Notes: a model not told the origin generated them from the sequence alone. DNA of 64,000 bases from Salinicoccus hispanicus (GCF_009831115.1 NZ_WUUK01000004.1:62001-126000); one strand, 5' to 3'. Counted from the stretch's first letter, positions 43,336-53,256 are shown. Numbers and translations: made by a program.

Positions 43336-44268
43336 ATGGCTAGATCTATTGAACTTGGAAAGTCCGGCATCAGGGTTCATCCTATTGCTCTAGGTGCAAA
43401 CGCGGTGGGTGGACACAATCTGTATCAGAATCTTGATGAAGAGGCAGGTCGTCAAGTCGTCAGAGATGCCATCGATGCGGGTGTCACTTTGATTGATACA
43501 GCCTATATATATGGTCCCGAGCGTTCTGAAGAGCTGGTAGGTGAAGCAATCAAGGACTACAATCGCGAAGACATCGTAATCGCAACCAAAGCGGCACATG
43601 CATTTGATGAGTCGGGTGACCAGTATTTCGACAATTCGCCGGAATTTCTCAAGCAGGCTGTAGAAGATGCACTCAAGAGGTTGCAGACGGACTACATCGA
43701 TCTGTTCTATATACACTTCCCTGATGAGGACACGTCAAAAGACGAAGCAGTAGAGGCGCTGGCTGAACTGAAGTCACAAGGAAAGATACGTGCAATCGGT
43801 GTATCCAACTTCTCCATTGAGCAGCTTAAAGAAGCAGACAAGAATGGACATGTCGACGTCTATCAAGGTCAGTACAATCTTTTTGATCGTTCGGCTGAGA
43901 AAGATCTGCTGGAATACACTGCAGATAACCAGATTACTTTCGTTCCTTACTTTCCACTGGCTGCCGGACTTCTCGCTGGTAAATACGATGAGAATACCAA
44001 ATTTGAAGATCTGAGAGCAGACCTTCCCTTCTACAAGGAGGAACAGTTCAAGGAAAACTTGAAAAAAGTCGATGAACTGAAGAAGATTGCAGAAGAAAAA
44101 GGCGAGGAAGTGGCGCATATCGTTCTCGCATTCTATCTGACGCGTCCTTCCATGGATCTTTTGATTCCTGGAGCTAAAAATGGTGAACAGATCCGTTCCA
44201 ACCTCAGAGCGGCGGAAATTGAACTGACTGAAGCGGAAATCAGCAGGATAGATGAAATCTTTTCCTGA
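43336..44268 (+). CDS. Aldo/keto reductase
   Basis: A 310-residue NADPH-dependent TIM-barrel oxidoreductase. It has the tetrad region DTAYIYGPERSEELVGEAI (Asp and Tyr), ATKAAH (Lys) and LFYIHFPD (His), then IGVSNFSIEQL. The C-terminal NADP site has AFYLTRPSMDLLIPGAKNGEQIRSNLRA. It is like YvgN/YhdN-type general stress reductases, and the substrate is unassigned. GGGAG precedes the ATG. A good terminator follows. Confidence 0.92.
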   Translation: MARSIELGKSGIRVHPIALGANAVGGHNLYQNLDEEAGRQVVRDAIDAGVTLIDTAYIYGPERSEELVGEAIKDYNREDIVIATKAAHAFDESGDQYFDNSPEFLKQAVEDALKRLQTDYIDLFYIHFPDEDTSKDEAVEALAELKSQGKIRAIGVSNFSIEQLKEADKNGHVDVYQGQYNLFDRSAEKDLLEYTADNQITFVPYFPLAAGLLAGKYDENTKFEDLRADLPFYKEEQFKENLKKVDELKKIAEEKGEEVAHIVLAFYLTRPSMDLLIPGAKNGEQIRSNLRAAEIELTEAEISRIDEIFS

Positions 44269-44293
44269 TAGATGGTTTGCATTTACATGGTAG

Positions 44294-44327
44294 AACAAGC
44301 TCCGGATACTTGTATCCGGAGCTTGTT
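44294..44327. terminator. Bidirectional terminator
   Basis: A 15-bp perfect stem (44294-44308 with 44313-44327) and a 4-base loop lie between the convergent aldo/keto reductase and MDR reductase genes. Confidence 0.9.
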
Positions 44328-44342
44328 ACATCTATATGGTCT

Positions 44343-45338
44343 TTATACTTTAACAACCTGTTTGCCGAAGTTTTTACCTTCAAACAAGTATCTGAAAGCT
44401 TTTGGTACATTCTCAAATCCTTCTTCGATAGAGACTTCCGTGTGGATCCTGTCATTCTGGACCCATTCGGCCAGTTCTTTTCCAGCTGCTTCGAAGTCGT
44501 CGCTGTAGTTGCCGACAATGAACCCCTGCATCAAAGCCTGTGTTTTTACGAGTATCCCTTGAATACGTGGACCGATATCTTCTTCTCTGTTATTGTAGCT
44601 GGAAATGGTACCGCATACCGGTACACGTGCAAATGTGTTAAGTTGCTTGAGCACAACATCCGATACTTCGCCACCAACATTTTCAAAATAGACATCGACA
44701 CCATCCGGCACCGCGGTTTTGAATGATTCTTCAAAGTCATCTGCTTTATAATCCACTCCAGCATCGAAGCCGAGTGTTTCTGTGAGGTAGTTGACCTTCT
44801 CTTCTCCCCCTGCAATGCCGACTACTCTTGCACCTTTCAGTTTTGCTATCTGTCCAACAACAGAACCGACAGCACCTGAGGCAGCAGAAACAACGACCGT
44901 TTCTCCTTCTTTCGGCTGACCTATTTTTAATAGTCCATGATAAGCCGTCTGTCCTGTCATACCAAGTGTGCTTAAATAGAGATGAAGCGGTACATCAGTG
45001 TTCTGTATTTTGGATATACGATCTGTAGTAACGGTGATATAACGCTGCCATGGAAGCACGCCAACAACATGATCCCCTTCTTTAAAAGCGTCATCTTTGG
45101 ATTCTACGATTTCCCCCACAATATGACCTTGGAGCGGTTTGTCGAGTTCATAAGGCGCAACATACGACTTGGCATCGGACATTCGTCCGCGCATGTAGGG
45201 ATCGACTGATATATACAATGGCTTAACCAGTACTTCTCCGGAAGATGGCTGTTCCACCTCGACTTCTTCAAATCTGAATACATCATCTCCCGGTACGCCT
45301 TCCGGTCGTTTAGCAAGAACAATCTGTTCATTTTTCAT
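44343..45338 (-). CDS. NADP-dependent MDR-family enone reductase (YfmJ/LTB4DH-like)
   Basis: A 331-residue zinc-free medium-chain reductase. Typical motifs of the leukotriene B4 dehydrogenase/YfmJ/CurA group are VDPYMRGRMSDAKSYVAPYEL, GMTGQTAYHGLL, VVSAASGAVGSVVGQIAKL (NADPH loop) and FENVGGEVSDVVL. It reduces alpha,beta-unsaturated carbonyls and so may detoxify reactive enones. The start is ATG 45338 after GGAGGTAGATCAT. GTG-type extension to 45353 is not supported. Confidence 0.92.
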   Translation of the reverse strand: MKNEQIVLAKRPEGVPGDDVFRFEEVEVEQPSSGEVLVKPLYISVDPYMRGRMSDAKSYVAPYELDKPLQGHIVGEIVESKDDAFKEGDHVVGVLPWQRYITVTTDRISKIQNTDVPLHLYLSTLGMTGQTAYHGLLKIGQPKEGETVVVSAASGAVGSVVGQIAKLKGARVVGIAGGEEKVNYLTETLGFDAGVDYKADDFEESFKTAVPDGVDVYFENVGGEVSDVVLKQLNTFARVPVCGTISSYNNREEDIGPRIQGILVKTQALMQGFIVGNYSDDFEAAGKELAEWVQNDRIHTEVSIEEGFENVPKAFRYLFEGKNFGKQVVKV

Positions 45339-45492
45339 ATGATCTACCTCCATTTAAAATCTGTTCATACTTATTGTAGAGGTCATATGGGTTTAATCCA
45401 AAAATATTGATTGGGCATATGGCTTGCCCCATTATTTCCATCGCAGTATGGTTTACTCAAGTGTGGAATTCTATAATGAAAGAAGGTAGATC

Positions 45493-46095
45493 ATGAACCA
45501 TTGGGATGAAAAATTTGATGTGGAAGAATATATTTATGGTACAGAGCCGAATGCTTGGATAAAATCCATTTTCAATAAGAAGGGTAATATGAAGGTGGCA
45601 CTGCTTGCTGAGGGTGAGGGCCGCAATGCGGTATATATGGCCAAGCTTGGTCATGATGTCACAGCTTATGATCTTTCGCAGGTGGGCATCGATAAGACTG
45701 GGAAATTGGCGCAATCTGAAGGTGTGGCTGTTAAAACCAATCTACAGGATATTACAGAGTCTGATGCACTTCCGAAAAGTGAATATGATATTTCCATCAA
45801 TGTTTTCGGCCATGTGCTACCAGAAGGCAAAAGGGAGATGGTCAGAAATCTCGCTGAATGTGTAAAGCCTGGTGGGTATATTGTTTTGGAACTATATTCA
45901 AAAAGACAGATCGAGTTCCAGACAGGTGGCCCGAAAGATATCCATATGATGTTTGATGCAGCAGATCTAAGAAGAGAGCTCGAAAAATATCATGTGGAAG
46001 TCATAGAACTGAAAGAAGTGATTGTCCGCCGTAGCGAGGGCCCTATGCACCAGGGCAAGAGTGCTGTCATCCAAGGCTTTTTGAAGAAGAAATAG
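45493..46095 (+). CDS. Class I SAM-dependent methyltransferase (TehB/thiopurine-like)
   Basis: A 200-residue methyltransferase. The opening NHWDEKFDVEEYIYGTEPNAWI is characteristic of TehB-like proteins. The SAM loop is ALLAEGEGRNAVYMAKLG, then VTAYDLSQVGIDK and ISINVFGHVLPEGKREM. The late segment has EGPMHQGKSAVIQ. TehB-type enzymes methylate tellurite, selenite or thiols, and two TDT (TehA-like) transporters lie 5-7 kb away, which is suggestive only. AGAAGG precedes the ATG. Confidence 0.85.
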   Translation: MNHWDEKFDVEEYIYGTEPNAWIKSIFNKKGNMKVALLAEGEGRNAVYMAKLGHDVTAYDLSQVGIDKTGKLAQSEGVAVKTNLQDITESDALPKSEYDISINVFGHVLPEGKREMVRNLAECVKPGGYIVLELYSKRQIEFQTGGPKDIHMMFDAADLRRELEKYHVEVIELKEVIVRRSEGPMHQGKSAVIQGFLKKK

Positions 46096-46127
46096 AAGAA
46101 GACACAGGCCCTCTCCCATCTATAGAT

Positions 46128-46667
46128 CTATAGATCAAGATGCCGATAAAGTGTTGCCCGGCTGATGTTCGTCTCTTCTTTTATTTCATCCAGCGTATAT
46201 TTCTTGGACATGTACATCTTGACGGCCTTCTTGATATTATCGTCACTGCGTTTCGGACGGCCGAGCTGTTTTCCTTTAGTTGATGCTTCGTGCATACCCA
46301 GACGTGTCCTGAATTTGACAACATCACTCTGAAATTCCGAGATAAGGTTGAGTGAGTGCCCAAAAGTGAAGGTGTTTTCCGAATCGATGACCAGCTTCTT
46401 ATTCAGAATCACTATGCTGGCCTTTTTACCGGCGGCTTCATTGATCAGATCTACCAGCTGTTTAGTAGAGTCGGCCAGTATGAAGAGATCTGCAGCGTAG
46501 AGCGTGTCCCCATCCTGCAAAGCGGACATCAACGCTTCCAACTGGTCTCTTCCTTTGGTTTTATCGTGTGTTTCCTGATATATGTGATCAACATGCTTGT
46601 ACAGTACTTTTTGCTGATCCTCCATGGAATCATTAAGTTCAACTGGTCTGACGTAGCCATATTTCAT
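46128..46667 (-). CDS. Serine-recombinase-like protein lacking catalytic residues
   Basis: A 179-residue protein with the fold of small resolvases: N-terminal catalytic-domain shape (1-125), a basic hinge (GKQLGRPKRSDD) and a C-terminal helix-turn-helix (158-178, YTLDEIKEETNISRATLYRHL). Aligned by hand to gamma-delta/Tn3 resolvase, R7 and R40 are kept. The nucleophile Ser10 is V9, and the arginines of DRLGRD are replaced (I63, D66). It therefore cannot cut DNA by the known mechanism and may be a DNA-binding regulator. AGGAGGG precedes the ATG. It is divergent from the sulP gene. Confidence 0.85.
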   Translation of the reverse strand: MKYGYVRPVELNDSMEDQQKVLYKHVDHIYQETHDKTKGRDQLEALMSALQDGDTLYAADLFILADSTKQLVDLINEAAGKKASIVILNKKLVIDSENTFTFGHSLNLISEFQSDVVKFRTRLGMHEASTKGKQLGRPKRSDDNIKKAVKMYMSKKYTLDEIKEETNISRATLYRHLDL

Positions 46668-46780
46668 TTTCAGCCCTCCTAATATTTCTACTGTTCATCT
46701 ATAATTTCAAAAAGGGATATACATTTGAAACTGTTGCGATTATAATAGGCTCTATGAATTATAAATTAGGAGCGTAAAAA

Positions 46781-48232
46781 ATGATAGATATTTTGAAGAA
46801 AGAATGGTTGACCGATCCAAAAACGAATATACTTGCAGGCATTGTCGTTGCACTGGCCTTGATTCCGGAAGCCATCGCCTTCTCGATTATTGCAGGAGTG
46901 GATCCAATGGTCGGACTTTATGCGTCCTTCATTATTGCCGTATCGATTTCGATTCTCGGTGGCCGTCCCGCAATGATATCTGCTGCAACTGGAGCAATTG
47001 CATTGCTCGTCACCCCACTGGTCAGTGAGCATGGCGTTGAATACCTGCTTGCCGCAACATTGCTGATGGGTTTAATCCAGCTCGTGCTTGGCATACTTAA
47101 AATTGGCAAGTTGATGAAGTTCATTCCGAAGTCGGTAATGCTTGGCTTTGTCAATGCACTGGCTGTCATGATATTCACTTCGCAAATCGAGCATATTTTT
47201 GGCATCTCGATTTCCACATACGTCTATGTCGCTGTTACATTGCTGATCGTCTATCTTGTACCACGCTTTTTCAAGGCGATCCCTGCCCCACTTATTGCCA
47301 TCGTCCTGCTGACGGCAATCTATCTGTTCATGGGGGCGGAGGTCAGGACAGTGGGTGACCTTGGTGCAATCGAGCGCTCTCTGCCAAGCTTCATCATTCC
47401 GGATGTACCCTATACGCTTGAAACTTTGAGAATCATTCTGCCATTCTCCATTTCCATGGCAATTGTCGGTCTGGTTGAAAGTCTGCTGACAGCTAAGATT
47501 GTGGATGATGCAACAGATTCCTACAGCAGCAAGAATCGTGAATCCCGTGGGCAGGGCATATCCAATATCATCGCAGGATTCTTTGGCGGCATGGGTGGCT
47601 GTGCAATGATCGGACAGTCGATCATCAACGTCCGTTCTGGTGCGACGACCAGATTGTCGACATTCACTGCCGGTACTGTTCTGATATTCCTGATCATCGT
47701 ACTTGGTGATCTGGTCGTACAGGTACCGATGCCGATTCTGGCTGGCATCATGGTCATGGTGGCAATCGGTACATTCGACTGGGGCTCATTCAAATACATG
47801 GTCAGAGCACCAAGAACCGATGCGGTCGTCATGGTCGTGACGGTAGCGATTGTACTCATGACGCATAATCTGGCCATCGGTGTCATTGCTGGTGTCATCC
47901 TCAGCGCACTGTTCTTCGCAACGAAGATATCGAATGTTGAAGTGGACAGGACGGAAACAGAGGGTGCTGTAAGTTATCGTTTCAATGGTCAGGTGTTCTT
48001 CGCCTCTGTCGATACGATGATGAATCAGATTGATCTGGATGAGGAGAATAAGGCGATCGAACTTGATTTCACCAACGCGCACATATGGGATGACTCCGGC
48101 GTCGATGCCATTGATTCTATGATCACTAAACTGAAGCGTAAAGGCAACCGGGTCTCCATCAGGAATCTGAACAAGGACAGCCGGAAAATCATCAATGAAC
48201 TGAGCATGATCAATAAGGAAGAACTGATATAA
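46781..48232 (+). CDS. SulP family anion transporter with STAS domain
   Basis: A 483-residue membrane transporter. Helix 1 has [31 protein letters not shown], the SulP signature, followed by about ten further helices with [22 protein letters not shown]-terminal STAS domain (about 390-475, [21 protein letters not shown]) is present. SulP proteins carry sulfate, bicarbonate or other anions, often with Na+ or H+. A universal stress protein gene follows by 12 bases in one operon, an arrangement seen with SulP genes in other bacteria. TAGGAG precedes the ATG. Confidence 0.93.
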   Translation: MIDILKKEWLTDPKTNILAGIVVALALIPEAIAFSIIAGVDPMVGLYASFIIAVSISILGGRPAMISAATGAIALLVTPLVSEHGVEYLLAATLLMGLIQLVLGILKIGKLMKFIPKSVMLGFVNALAVMIFTSQIEHIFGISISTYVYVAVTLLIVYLVPRFFKAIPAPLIAIVLLTAIYLFMGAEVRTVGDLGAIERSLPSFIIPDVPYTLETLRIILPFSISMAIVGLVESLLTAKIVDDATDSYSSKNRESRGQGISNIIAGFFGGMGGCAMIGQSIINVRSGATTRLSTFTAGTVLIFLIIVLGDLVVQVPMPILAGIMVMVAIGTFDWGSFKYMVRAPRTDAVVMVVTVAIVLMTHNLAIGVIAGVILSALFFATKISNVEVDRTETEGAVSYRFNGQVFFASVDTMMNQIDLDEENKAIELDFTNAHIWDDSGVDAIDSMITKLKRKGNRVSIRNLNKDSRKIINELSMINKEELI

Positions 48233-48244
48233 GGGGGAGTTTTA

Positions 48245-48658
48245 ATGTATAAGGCGATTCTGCTTGCTGCCGATGGTTCTGAGAACAGTTACAGAGCTGC
48301 GCAGGAAGTGAAAAAGTTCTATCATGAAGATGCCATAGTTACCATTCTCAATATTATCGGATATGCAGATTCCAAATCAGATGTACTCCATGGATCAAAC
48401 AGCAGGAGTCTTGAAAGGGAGCGATTGGAGAAACTTTCGAAAATCACTGATTTCTTCAATGATAACAATATCCGGTATGAAACGCTCTTTGAACACGGAG
48501 AACCAAAGGAAACAGTAGTCAAAGTGGCAAATTCCGGAGACTATGACGTTGTTCTGCTTGGCACAAGAGGGTTGAACGGTTTGCAGGAAATGGTGCTTGG
48601 CAGTGTCAGTCACAAGGTTGCCAAAAGAGCGAATATTCCTGTGATGATAGTAAAATAG
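48245..48658 (+). CDS. Universal stress protein (UspA family)
   Basis: A 137-residue cytoplasmic UspA domain. It starts with ILLAADGSENSYRAAQEV and ends with the nucleotide-binding loop VLLGTRGLNGLQEMVLGSVSHKVAKRANIPVMIV, where the G-x2-G-x9-G(S/T) ATP motif is complete. It probably binds ATP and tunes the SulP transporter encoded just upstream (12-base gap, GGGGGAG before the ATG). A terminator hairpin closes the pair. Confidence 0.92.
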   Translation: MYKAILLAADGSENSYRAAQEVKKFYHEDAIVTILNIIGYADSKSDVLHGSNSRSLERERLEKLSKITDFFNDNNIRYETLFEHGEPKETVVKVANSGDYDVVLLGTRGLNGLQEMVLGSVSHKVAKRANIPVMIVK

Positions 48659-48673
48659 TTAAAAAAGGGTAAG

Positions 48674-48713
48674 AGACAGATACGGAAATCAGGATATGAC
48701 TTCGTATCTGTCT
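48674..48713 (+). terminator. Terminator of the sulP-usp operon
   Basis: An 11-bp stem (AGACAGATACG at 48674-48684 with CGTATCTGTCT at 48703-48713) is followed by TTTTT on the plus strand. Confidence 0.85.
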
Positions 48714-48777
48714 TTTTATGGATTCGCATTTCATTCATATCAAATCTACTATGTGTTTTAAAGGAAGGAAGGGTGTA

Positions 48778-50595
48778 ATGGATATAGAACTGCCATTGAT
48801 GCTGCTCATCGTAGTGTTCATCAGCTTGGGAATACTGAGCCAATGGCTCGCAGCGATAATCAAGTGGCCGCCAATCGTCGTGATGTCGATTGTCGGTCTG
48901 CTCATCGGCCCCGTATTCCAACTGGTAAATCCGGAACAGATGATGGGCAGTGAGCTATTCAGTACGATTGTATCACTTGCTGTCGCCATTATTTTGTTCG
49001 AAGGCAGCAGTAATCTGGATTACCGGGAGCTGCCCGGTGTTTCCAAAGCCGTTACCCGAATTATTACTGTGGGCGCGGTGCTCGCCTGGCTGTTGGGTAC
49101 TTTGGCCATGTACTTCATATTCGGCTTCCCATTATCGATATCTTTTGTAATGGCAGGACTATTCATAGTGACGGGCCCCACCGTAATCCAACCGCTGCTC
49201 AAGCAGGCAAAAGTAAAGAATTCAGTCAATTCGATACTGAGATGGGAAAGTATCATTCTGGATCCAGTAGGTCCTCTTTTTGCTCTATTTGCTTTCTATA
49301 TGTTCCAGATTATCAATGAAGGTTTCGGAATCGGTTATCTTATGGATTATATCATCGGCTTCGCTGTTGCATTTCTCCTTGGATATGGGGCTTCCTATCT
49401 GTTCAGGTGGCTGATAAAAAAAGATTTCATTCCCCAGAACCTTATGGCACCCGTACAATTCATCTTCATCCTGCTGATCTTCAGCATCAGCCATACTGTA
49501 CTTCATGAGTCGGGTCTGCTTGCAGTAACCATCTTTGGGCTGGTCATGGCCCGCCTGAAAAATCATAGTCTTATCTATAAGGAATCCGACCATTTCATAG
49601 AGGAAATGACATTGATACTGTTATCGACTGTCTTCATTCTGATTACTTCATCATTGACCAGAGAGGTTCTGGGCGAAGTACTCAACTGGCAGCTTGCACT
49701 ATTCTGCGTCATCATGATTCTGGTCATTCGACCGATATACATTCTTCTTTCGACAATCAATACTGAAATCTCACTTAAGGAACGTACTTTCATATCCTTT
49801 GTCGCTCCCCGGGGGATCGTTGCTCTGGCAGTGGCGGAATTCTTTGCCGGTCTGTTCATCAGTGAGGAAGTGAGAATGGCAGACTTCATTGTTCCGGTCA
49901 CATTCGGTTTCGTGTTTGTGACGGTGGTCATCTACGGCTTCAGTTTCAAGCCGTTGAGTAAATGGATGAAGCTGTCAAGCACCAGTCCGCCAGGAGTAAT
50001 CCTACTTGGGGAGAATATGTTCTCCCTGGCTCTGGCAAAAAAGCTGGACGGTCATGGTATACCAGTACTCATTTCAGATCTTCTGAACTCCGAGACGAAA
50101 AAAGCTCAGGAGTATGGACTGGAAACATTTGAAGGCAACCTGCTCTCCAAAGAAGAACGGGTTCGGACAGACCTCACAAAGTATGACCAGTGTCTACTGA
50201 CGACACGGTCCTATACTTTCAACCATTTGGCATTCAACGAACTTTCCCAGGAATTCGGTTTGAGGAACGTAGGCATGCTGACACCACCTGTCGACAGCGA
50301 AAAAGTAAGAAACAATATTGAGCAAGTAATCAGGCACCATATACTATTCGACGACAGGTTCACCTACTACTGGTTCAGCCGGTTTATCGATGATCATGAA
50401 ATTACAGAATTGGATACAGCAGAAGCAGAGAGTATTACAGAAGATGACATCATCCTCTATCATATTGATGAAAATAAGAATGTCACCTTCAAGACAATCA
50501 CCGATGATCTGAATTACACACCTAACGGTGTTATCGGTATTCTAAAAGATGCACATCAGTTCAAAGAGAATAGACAAAACGGAACAGAGGACTGA
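48778..50595 (+). CDS. CPA-family Na+/H+ antiporter with RCK-N domain
   Basis: A 605-residue protein. About twelve helices (residues 1-395) form a CPA1/NhaP-type antiporter. Visible parts are WPPIVVMSIVGLLIGP, ILFEGSSNLDYRELPG, GPTVIQPLL in the unwound helix and the ion-site segment SIILDPVGPL with its Asp. After it comes a cytoplasmic TrkA-N/RCK-like domain (about 405-500, GVILLGENMFSLALAKKLDG) and an acidic tail. It exchanges Na+ (or K+) for H+ and may be gated by a nucleotide. The start is ATG 48778 after AAGGAAGGAAGGG. ATG 48718 is in the terminator zone. Confidence 0.88.
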   Translation: MDIELPLMLLIVVFISLGILSQWLAAIIKWPPIVVMSIVGLLIGPVFQLVNPEQMMGSELFSTIVSLAVAIILFEGSSNLDYRELPGVSKAVTRIITVGAVLAWLLGTLAMYFIFGFPLSISFVMAGLFIVTGPTVIQPLLKQAKVKNSVNSILRWESIILDPVGPLFALFAFYMFQIINEGFGIGYLMDYIIGFAVAFLLGYGASYLFRWLIKKDFIPQNLMAPVQFIFILLIFSISHTVLHESGLLAVTIFGLVMARLKNHSLIYKESDHFIEEMTLILLSTVFILITSSLTREVLGEVLNWQLALFCVIMILVIRPIYILLSTINTEISLKERTFISFVAPRGIVALAVAEFFAGLFISEEVRMADFIVPVTFGFVFVTVVIYGFSFKPLSKWMKLSSTSPPGVILLGENMFSLALAKKLDGHGIPVLISDLLNSETKKAQEYGLETFEGNLLSKEERVRTDLTKYDQCLLTTRSYTFNHLAFNELSQEFGLRNVGMLTPPVDSEKVRNNIEQVIRHHILFDDRFTYYWFSRFIDDHEITELDTAEAESITEDDIILYHIDENKNVTFKTITDDLNYTPNGVIGILKDAHQFKENRQNGTED

Positions 50596-50610
50596 TCCTC
50601 TGTTCCGTTT
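50577..50610 (+). terminator. Terminator of the antiporter gene
   Basis: A 15-bp perfect stem (50577-50591 with 50596-50610) has the TGA stop of the antiporter in the loop region, followed by TTTTTTATTG. It may also serve the convergent crtQ gene, whose stop is 19 bases away. Confidence 0.9.
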
Positions 50611-50628
50611 TTTATTGCCTGGGAAATT

Positions 50629-51753
50629 TCACTTCTTTTTCTTAAGATCAATTGTGCGGCCCTTCCATTCCGTTTTTTTAAACAAGTGGGTCTGAATAAA
50701 CGATTGTCCGTAGACATGGAAGAAAAAGAGTATATATAGAGGATGGAGCAATGTGTAGAACCATGGGATGCGGATCAGTCGGTGGCACATCCATCTGAAC
50801 TGTAATGCATATATGAAATAGAAAGAGATGGGCAGGGCGAGCGTGCCGAAATCACCTATCAATGTCGTAATGAGGTAGCCAGTCGTGGCGATGCTGCCTC
50901 CAATCCAGAGCATGATCATCAGCATGATCCACGGCTGTGTATTGCCTGCCCCGATTGCAATATGCTTTTTCCACCCATTGATGACAGAAGCCAGACCTTC
51001 CGGATACATTCTGAACTGCAGGACGCCGTGACCCAGGTAAAGCGTTGTAGGAAGGCCTTTTGCCTGATAGCCCTGTTGTATGCCCATCCCTTCTATTATG
51101 GTCTCCTGTGCGCTCTGATGTCCGCCTGTAAGTATGTAGTCGTTACGGCTGGTCATCAGGAAAGGGCCAAAGACGGAATTCGTTCGAACTCTGTCCTTGA
51201 AGAGGGAAAATATGTTCATGCCGAGGGCAGTGACAATATTGAATGGGGCAGACAATGTTTCATATGGTCTCTCAGTATGATGGTATGGCTGAATCGAAAG
51301 TACACCGCTACTGTCCTGCTGCTGATACTGGTACATTATGCGTGATAGTGATTGCTTATCGGACAGAACTGTATCTGCATCCATGAATGCAAGCATGTCG
51401 TATCGCGCATGGTGGGCACCGTGGTAGCATGCATGACTTTTGCCACGCCATTCGCCTTCCGGAACAGCTATGACTGTCGCATTGAAAGAGCGGGCAATAT
51501 CCGATGTCCCATCGGTCGATCCGTCATCGGCAACGATTACTTCAACCACCTGTCCTTTCTGCTTATTGATGCTTCCGAGCAGATTGGGCAGGTTATGGGC
51601 TTCATTGCGTGCTGGAATGATGATGCTTATACGATGCTCCTCGGAAATTTTTCTTTGAATGAACTGTGGACGGGCGAAGATGACCCAGCCCGACATAAGA
51701 CAAGCCAGGAGAATGACGGGCCAGGTCAGATGCCATAACATATCATTTTCCAC
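50629..51753 (-). CDS. crtQ: 4,4'-diaponeurosporenoate glycosyltransferase CrtQ
   Basis: A 374-residue membrane-bound GT2 glycosyltransferase. N-terminal helix (about 7-27), then RISIIIPARNEAHNLPNLLGSI, VIVADDGSTDGT and LAFMDADTVL (the nucleotide-sugar and metal aspartates). After an interior KSHACYHGA region, a C-terminal hydrophobic part (about 270-350) follows. In staphyloxanthin synthesis CrtQ puts glucose on the C30 carotenoid carboxylic acid. GTG 51753 is the start, with AGGA before it, and the gene overlaps crtP by 11 bases. It is the last gene of the operon. The acyltransferase crtO is not found in the window. Confidence 0.9.
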   Translation of the reverse strand: MENDMLWHLTWPVILLACLMSGWVIFARPQFIQRKISEEHRISIIIPARNEAHNLPNLLGSINKQKGQVVEVIVADDGSTDGTSDIARSFNATVIAVPEGEWRGKSHACYHGAHHARYDMLAFMDADTVLSDKQSLSRIMYQYQQQDSSGVLSIQPYHHTERPYETLSAPFNIVTALGMNIFSLFKDRVRTNSVFGPFLMTSRNDYILTGGHQSAQETIIEGMGIQQGYQAKGLPTTLYLGHGVLQFRMYPEGLASVINGWKKHIAIGAGNTQPWIMLMIMLWIGGSIATTGYLITTLIGDFGTLALPISFYFIYALQFRWMCHRLIRIPWFYTLLHPLYILFFFHVYGQSFIQTHLFKKTEWKGRTIDLKKKK

Positions 51754-53242
51754 TTCTTTCCTGGTCTGTGATCATTGCGGCAGTCTGCTGGCCACTCAGT
51801 GTGACCATCGGCATGCCGCCTCCTGGGTTGACGGTGCCTCCGACAAAATACAAGTTGGTGATATCCTGAGCTTTTTTTGGGTGCTTGAAACCTTTGTTCC
51901 TGCTCCGGTCTGATACCGTGCCGTATATTGCCCCATGGTCTGAAAAATAAAGGGATTGTATATCGTGGGGTGTAAGCATATACTCCGACACGATATGCTG
52001 TCTGAGGTCTGTCAATCCCATATTCTCAAGCTTCTGAAGTACAGTTTCCCTGAATGCGAGATAATCCGCCTTGGTATATTCCTTTTGCTGGAGGGGCGGT
52101 ATGTGAGGAAGTATCTTCAGATTTTCATGGCCCGGGGGTGCTTGGGTGGCATCCGTCTTGTTCGTATTCACGAGATAGATGGTTGGATCGCTCGGCATGA
52201 CTTTTTTATCGAATACTTCTTTGTAGTTCTTCTTTGAATCTTTGGAAAAGAAGAAGTTATGGTGTCCGAGCTGCGGATACATACGGTCAACACCAAGATG
52301 GAGGACGAGGCCGGAACTCGCAGGCTCGAACTTCTGCTCGAGAGTTGCCATATTTTCAGGTGAGGTATCGAGAATGTGGCGATAGAACGGCAATACTTCC
52401 ATATTGGAAATGATATAATCAGCGCTCACTCTGCTGCTGTCCTCAAGTACGATATACTGGATTTCTTTCTGCCCACCGGTGATGGCTGTCTGTATTGCCT
52501 GGCCGGTATGTATTTCGACACCGATGTCCCGGGCCAGCTGTGCGATACCTTCTGCCAGTTTATGCAGTCCACCTTTGACATACCAGACACCCTGTTCGTG
52601 CTGCATATGAGCCATCATATTCAGTACCGCCGGAGCGTTATAGGAACTAGAACCAACATACTTGATGAAGTATCCAAGCATGTCCCTCAGATGCAGGTTA
52701 CTGACACGCCTGTCTATCCCCTGTTGCATGGTGGAGAAGTAGTCGAACCCTCTAAGTGCTGTCAAGGGACCGTGGAACCGGATGATGGAGCGAATGTTAT
52801 CCAGACCTTTTTCGAAGTAGCCGGGCAGAGTCAGACGATCGATTCTTCCTGCATATTTCAAAAACGCACGGTATTCCTTCATATCCCGCTCTGTAAGATC
52901 GGGGTTTTCAAGCACCATTCTTTCCAGGTCTGCGTATAGATCGATCTGCTTGCCATCGGTGAAAAAGGAACGCCATTGCAACGGCAGTTCCTCGATCTCA
53001 ACATAATCCTGCATTACTTTTCCGCTCTTTGAAAACAAGCTTTCAAATATATAGGGCATGGTAAGAAGAGATGGGCCGAGATCAAATCCAAATCCGTCCT
53101 GTTCATGGCGGTTGAGCTTGCCTCCGAGGTGTGTATTCTTCTCATACAGACTGACATCAAAGCCATTCTGCTTCAGCGTAATGGCTGCAGACAATCCACC
53201 GAGTCCGCCACCTATAACCAGTGCTGTTTTATTTCCAGTCAT
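51743..53242 (-). CDS. crtP: Diapocarotenoid oxidase/oxygenase CrtP
   Basis: A 499-residue FAD-dependent carotenoid oxygenase. FAD motif VIGGGLGGLSAAITLKQNGF starts the protein. Further matches to S. aureus CrtP are NRHEQDGFGFDLGPSLLTMPYIFE, MLGYFIKYVGSSSYNAPAVL, YIISNMEVLPFYR, VNTNKTDATQAPPGHENLK and the C-terminal FAD motif NLYFVGGTVNPGGGMPMVTLSGQ. It oxidises the terminal methyl of 4,4'-diaponeurosporene to aldehyde or acid. These motifs separate it clearly from CrtN encoded two genes upstream. GAGGTGGG precedes the ATG. Confidence 0.93.
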   Translation of the reverse strand: MTGNKTALVIGGGLGGLSAAITLKQNGFDVSLYEKNTHLGGKLNRHEQDGFGFDLGPSLLTMPYIFESLFSKSGKVMQDYVEIEELPLQWRSFFTDGKQIDLYADLERMVLENPDLTERDMKEYRAFLKYAGRIDRLTLPGYFEKGLDNIRSIIRFHGPLTALRGFDYFSTMQQGIDRRVSNLHLRDMLGYFIKYVGSSSYNAPAVLNMMAHMQHEQGVWYVKGGLHKLAEGIAQLARDIGVEIHTGQAIQTAITGGQKEIQYIVLEDSSRVSADYIISNMEVLPFYRHILDTSPENMATLEQKFEPASSGLVLHLGVDRMYPQLGHHNFFFSKDSKKNYKEVFDKKVMPSDPTIYLVNTNKTDATQAPPGHENLKILPHIPPLQQKEYTKADYLAFRETVLQKLENMGLTDLRQHIVSEYMLTPHDIQSLYFSDHGAIYGTVSDRSRNKGFKHPKKAQDITNLYFVGGTVNPGGGMPMVTLSGQQTAAMITDQERSGK

Positions 53243-53256
53243 GTGTAGCCCACCTC

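Noticed and set aside
46128-46667. Recombinase gene as sign of a transposon or integrated element
   Set aside because: No flanking repeats, no other mobility genes, and the catalytic residues are missing. The neighbours are ordinary chromosomal genes.
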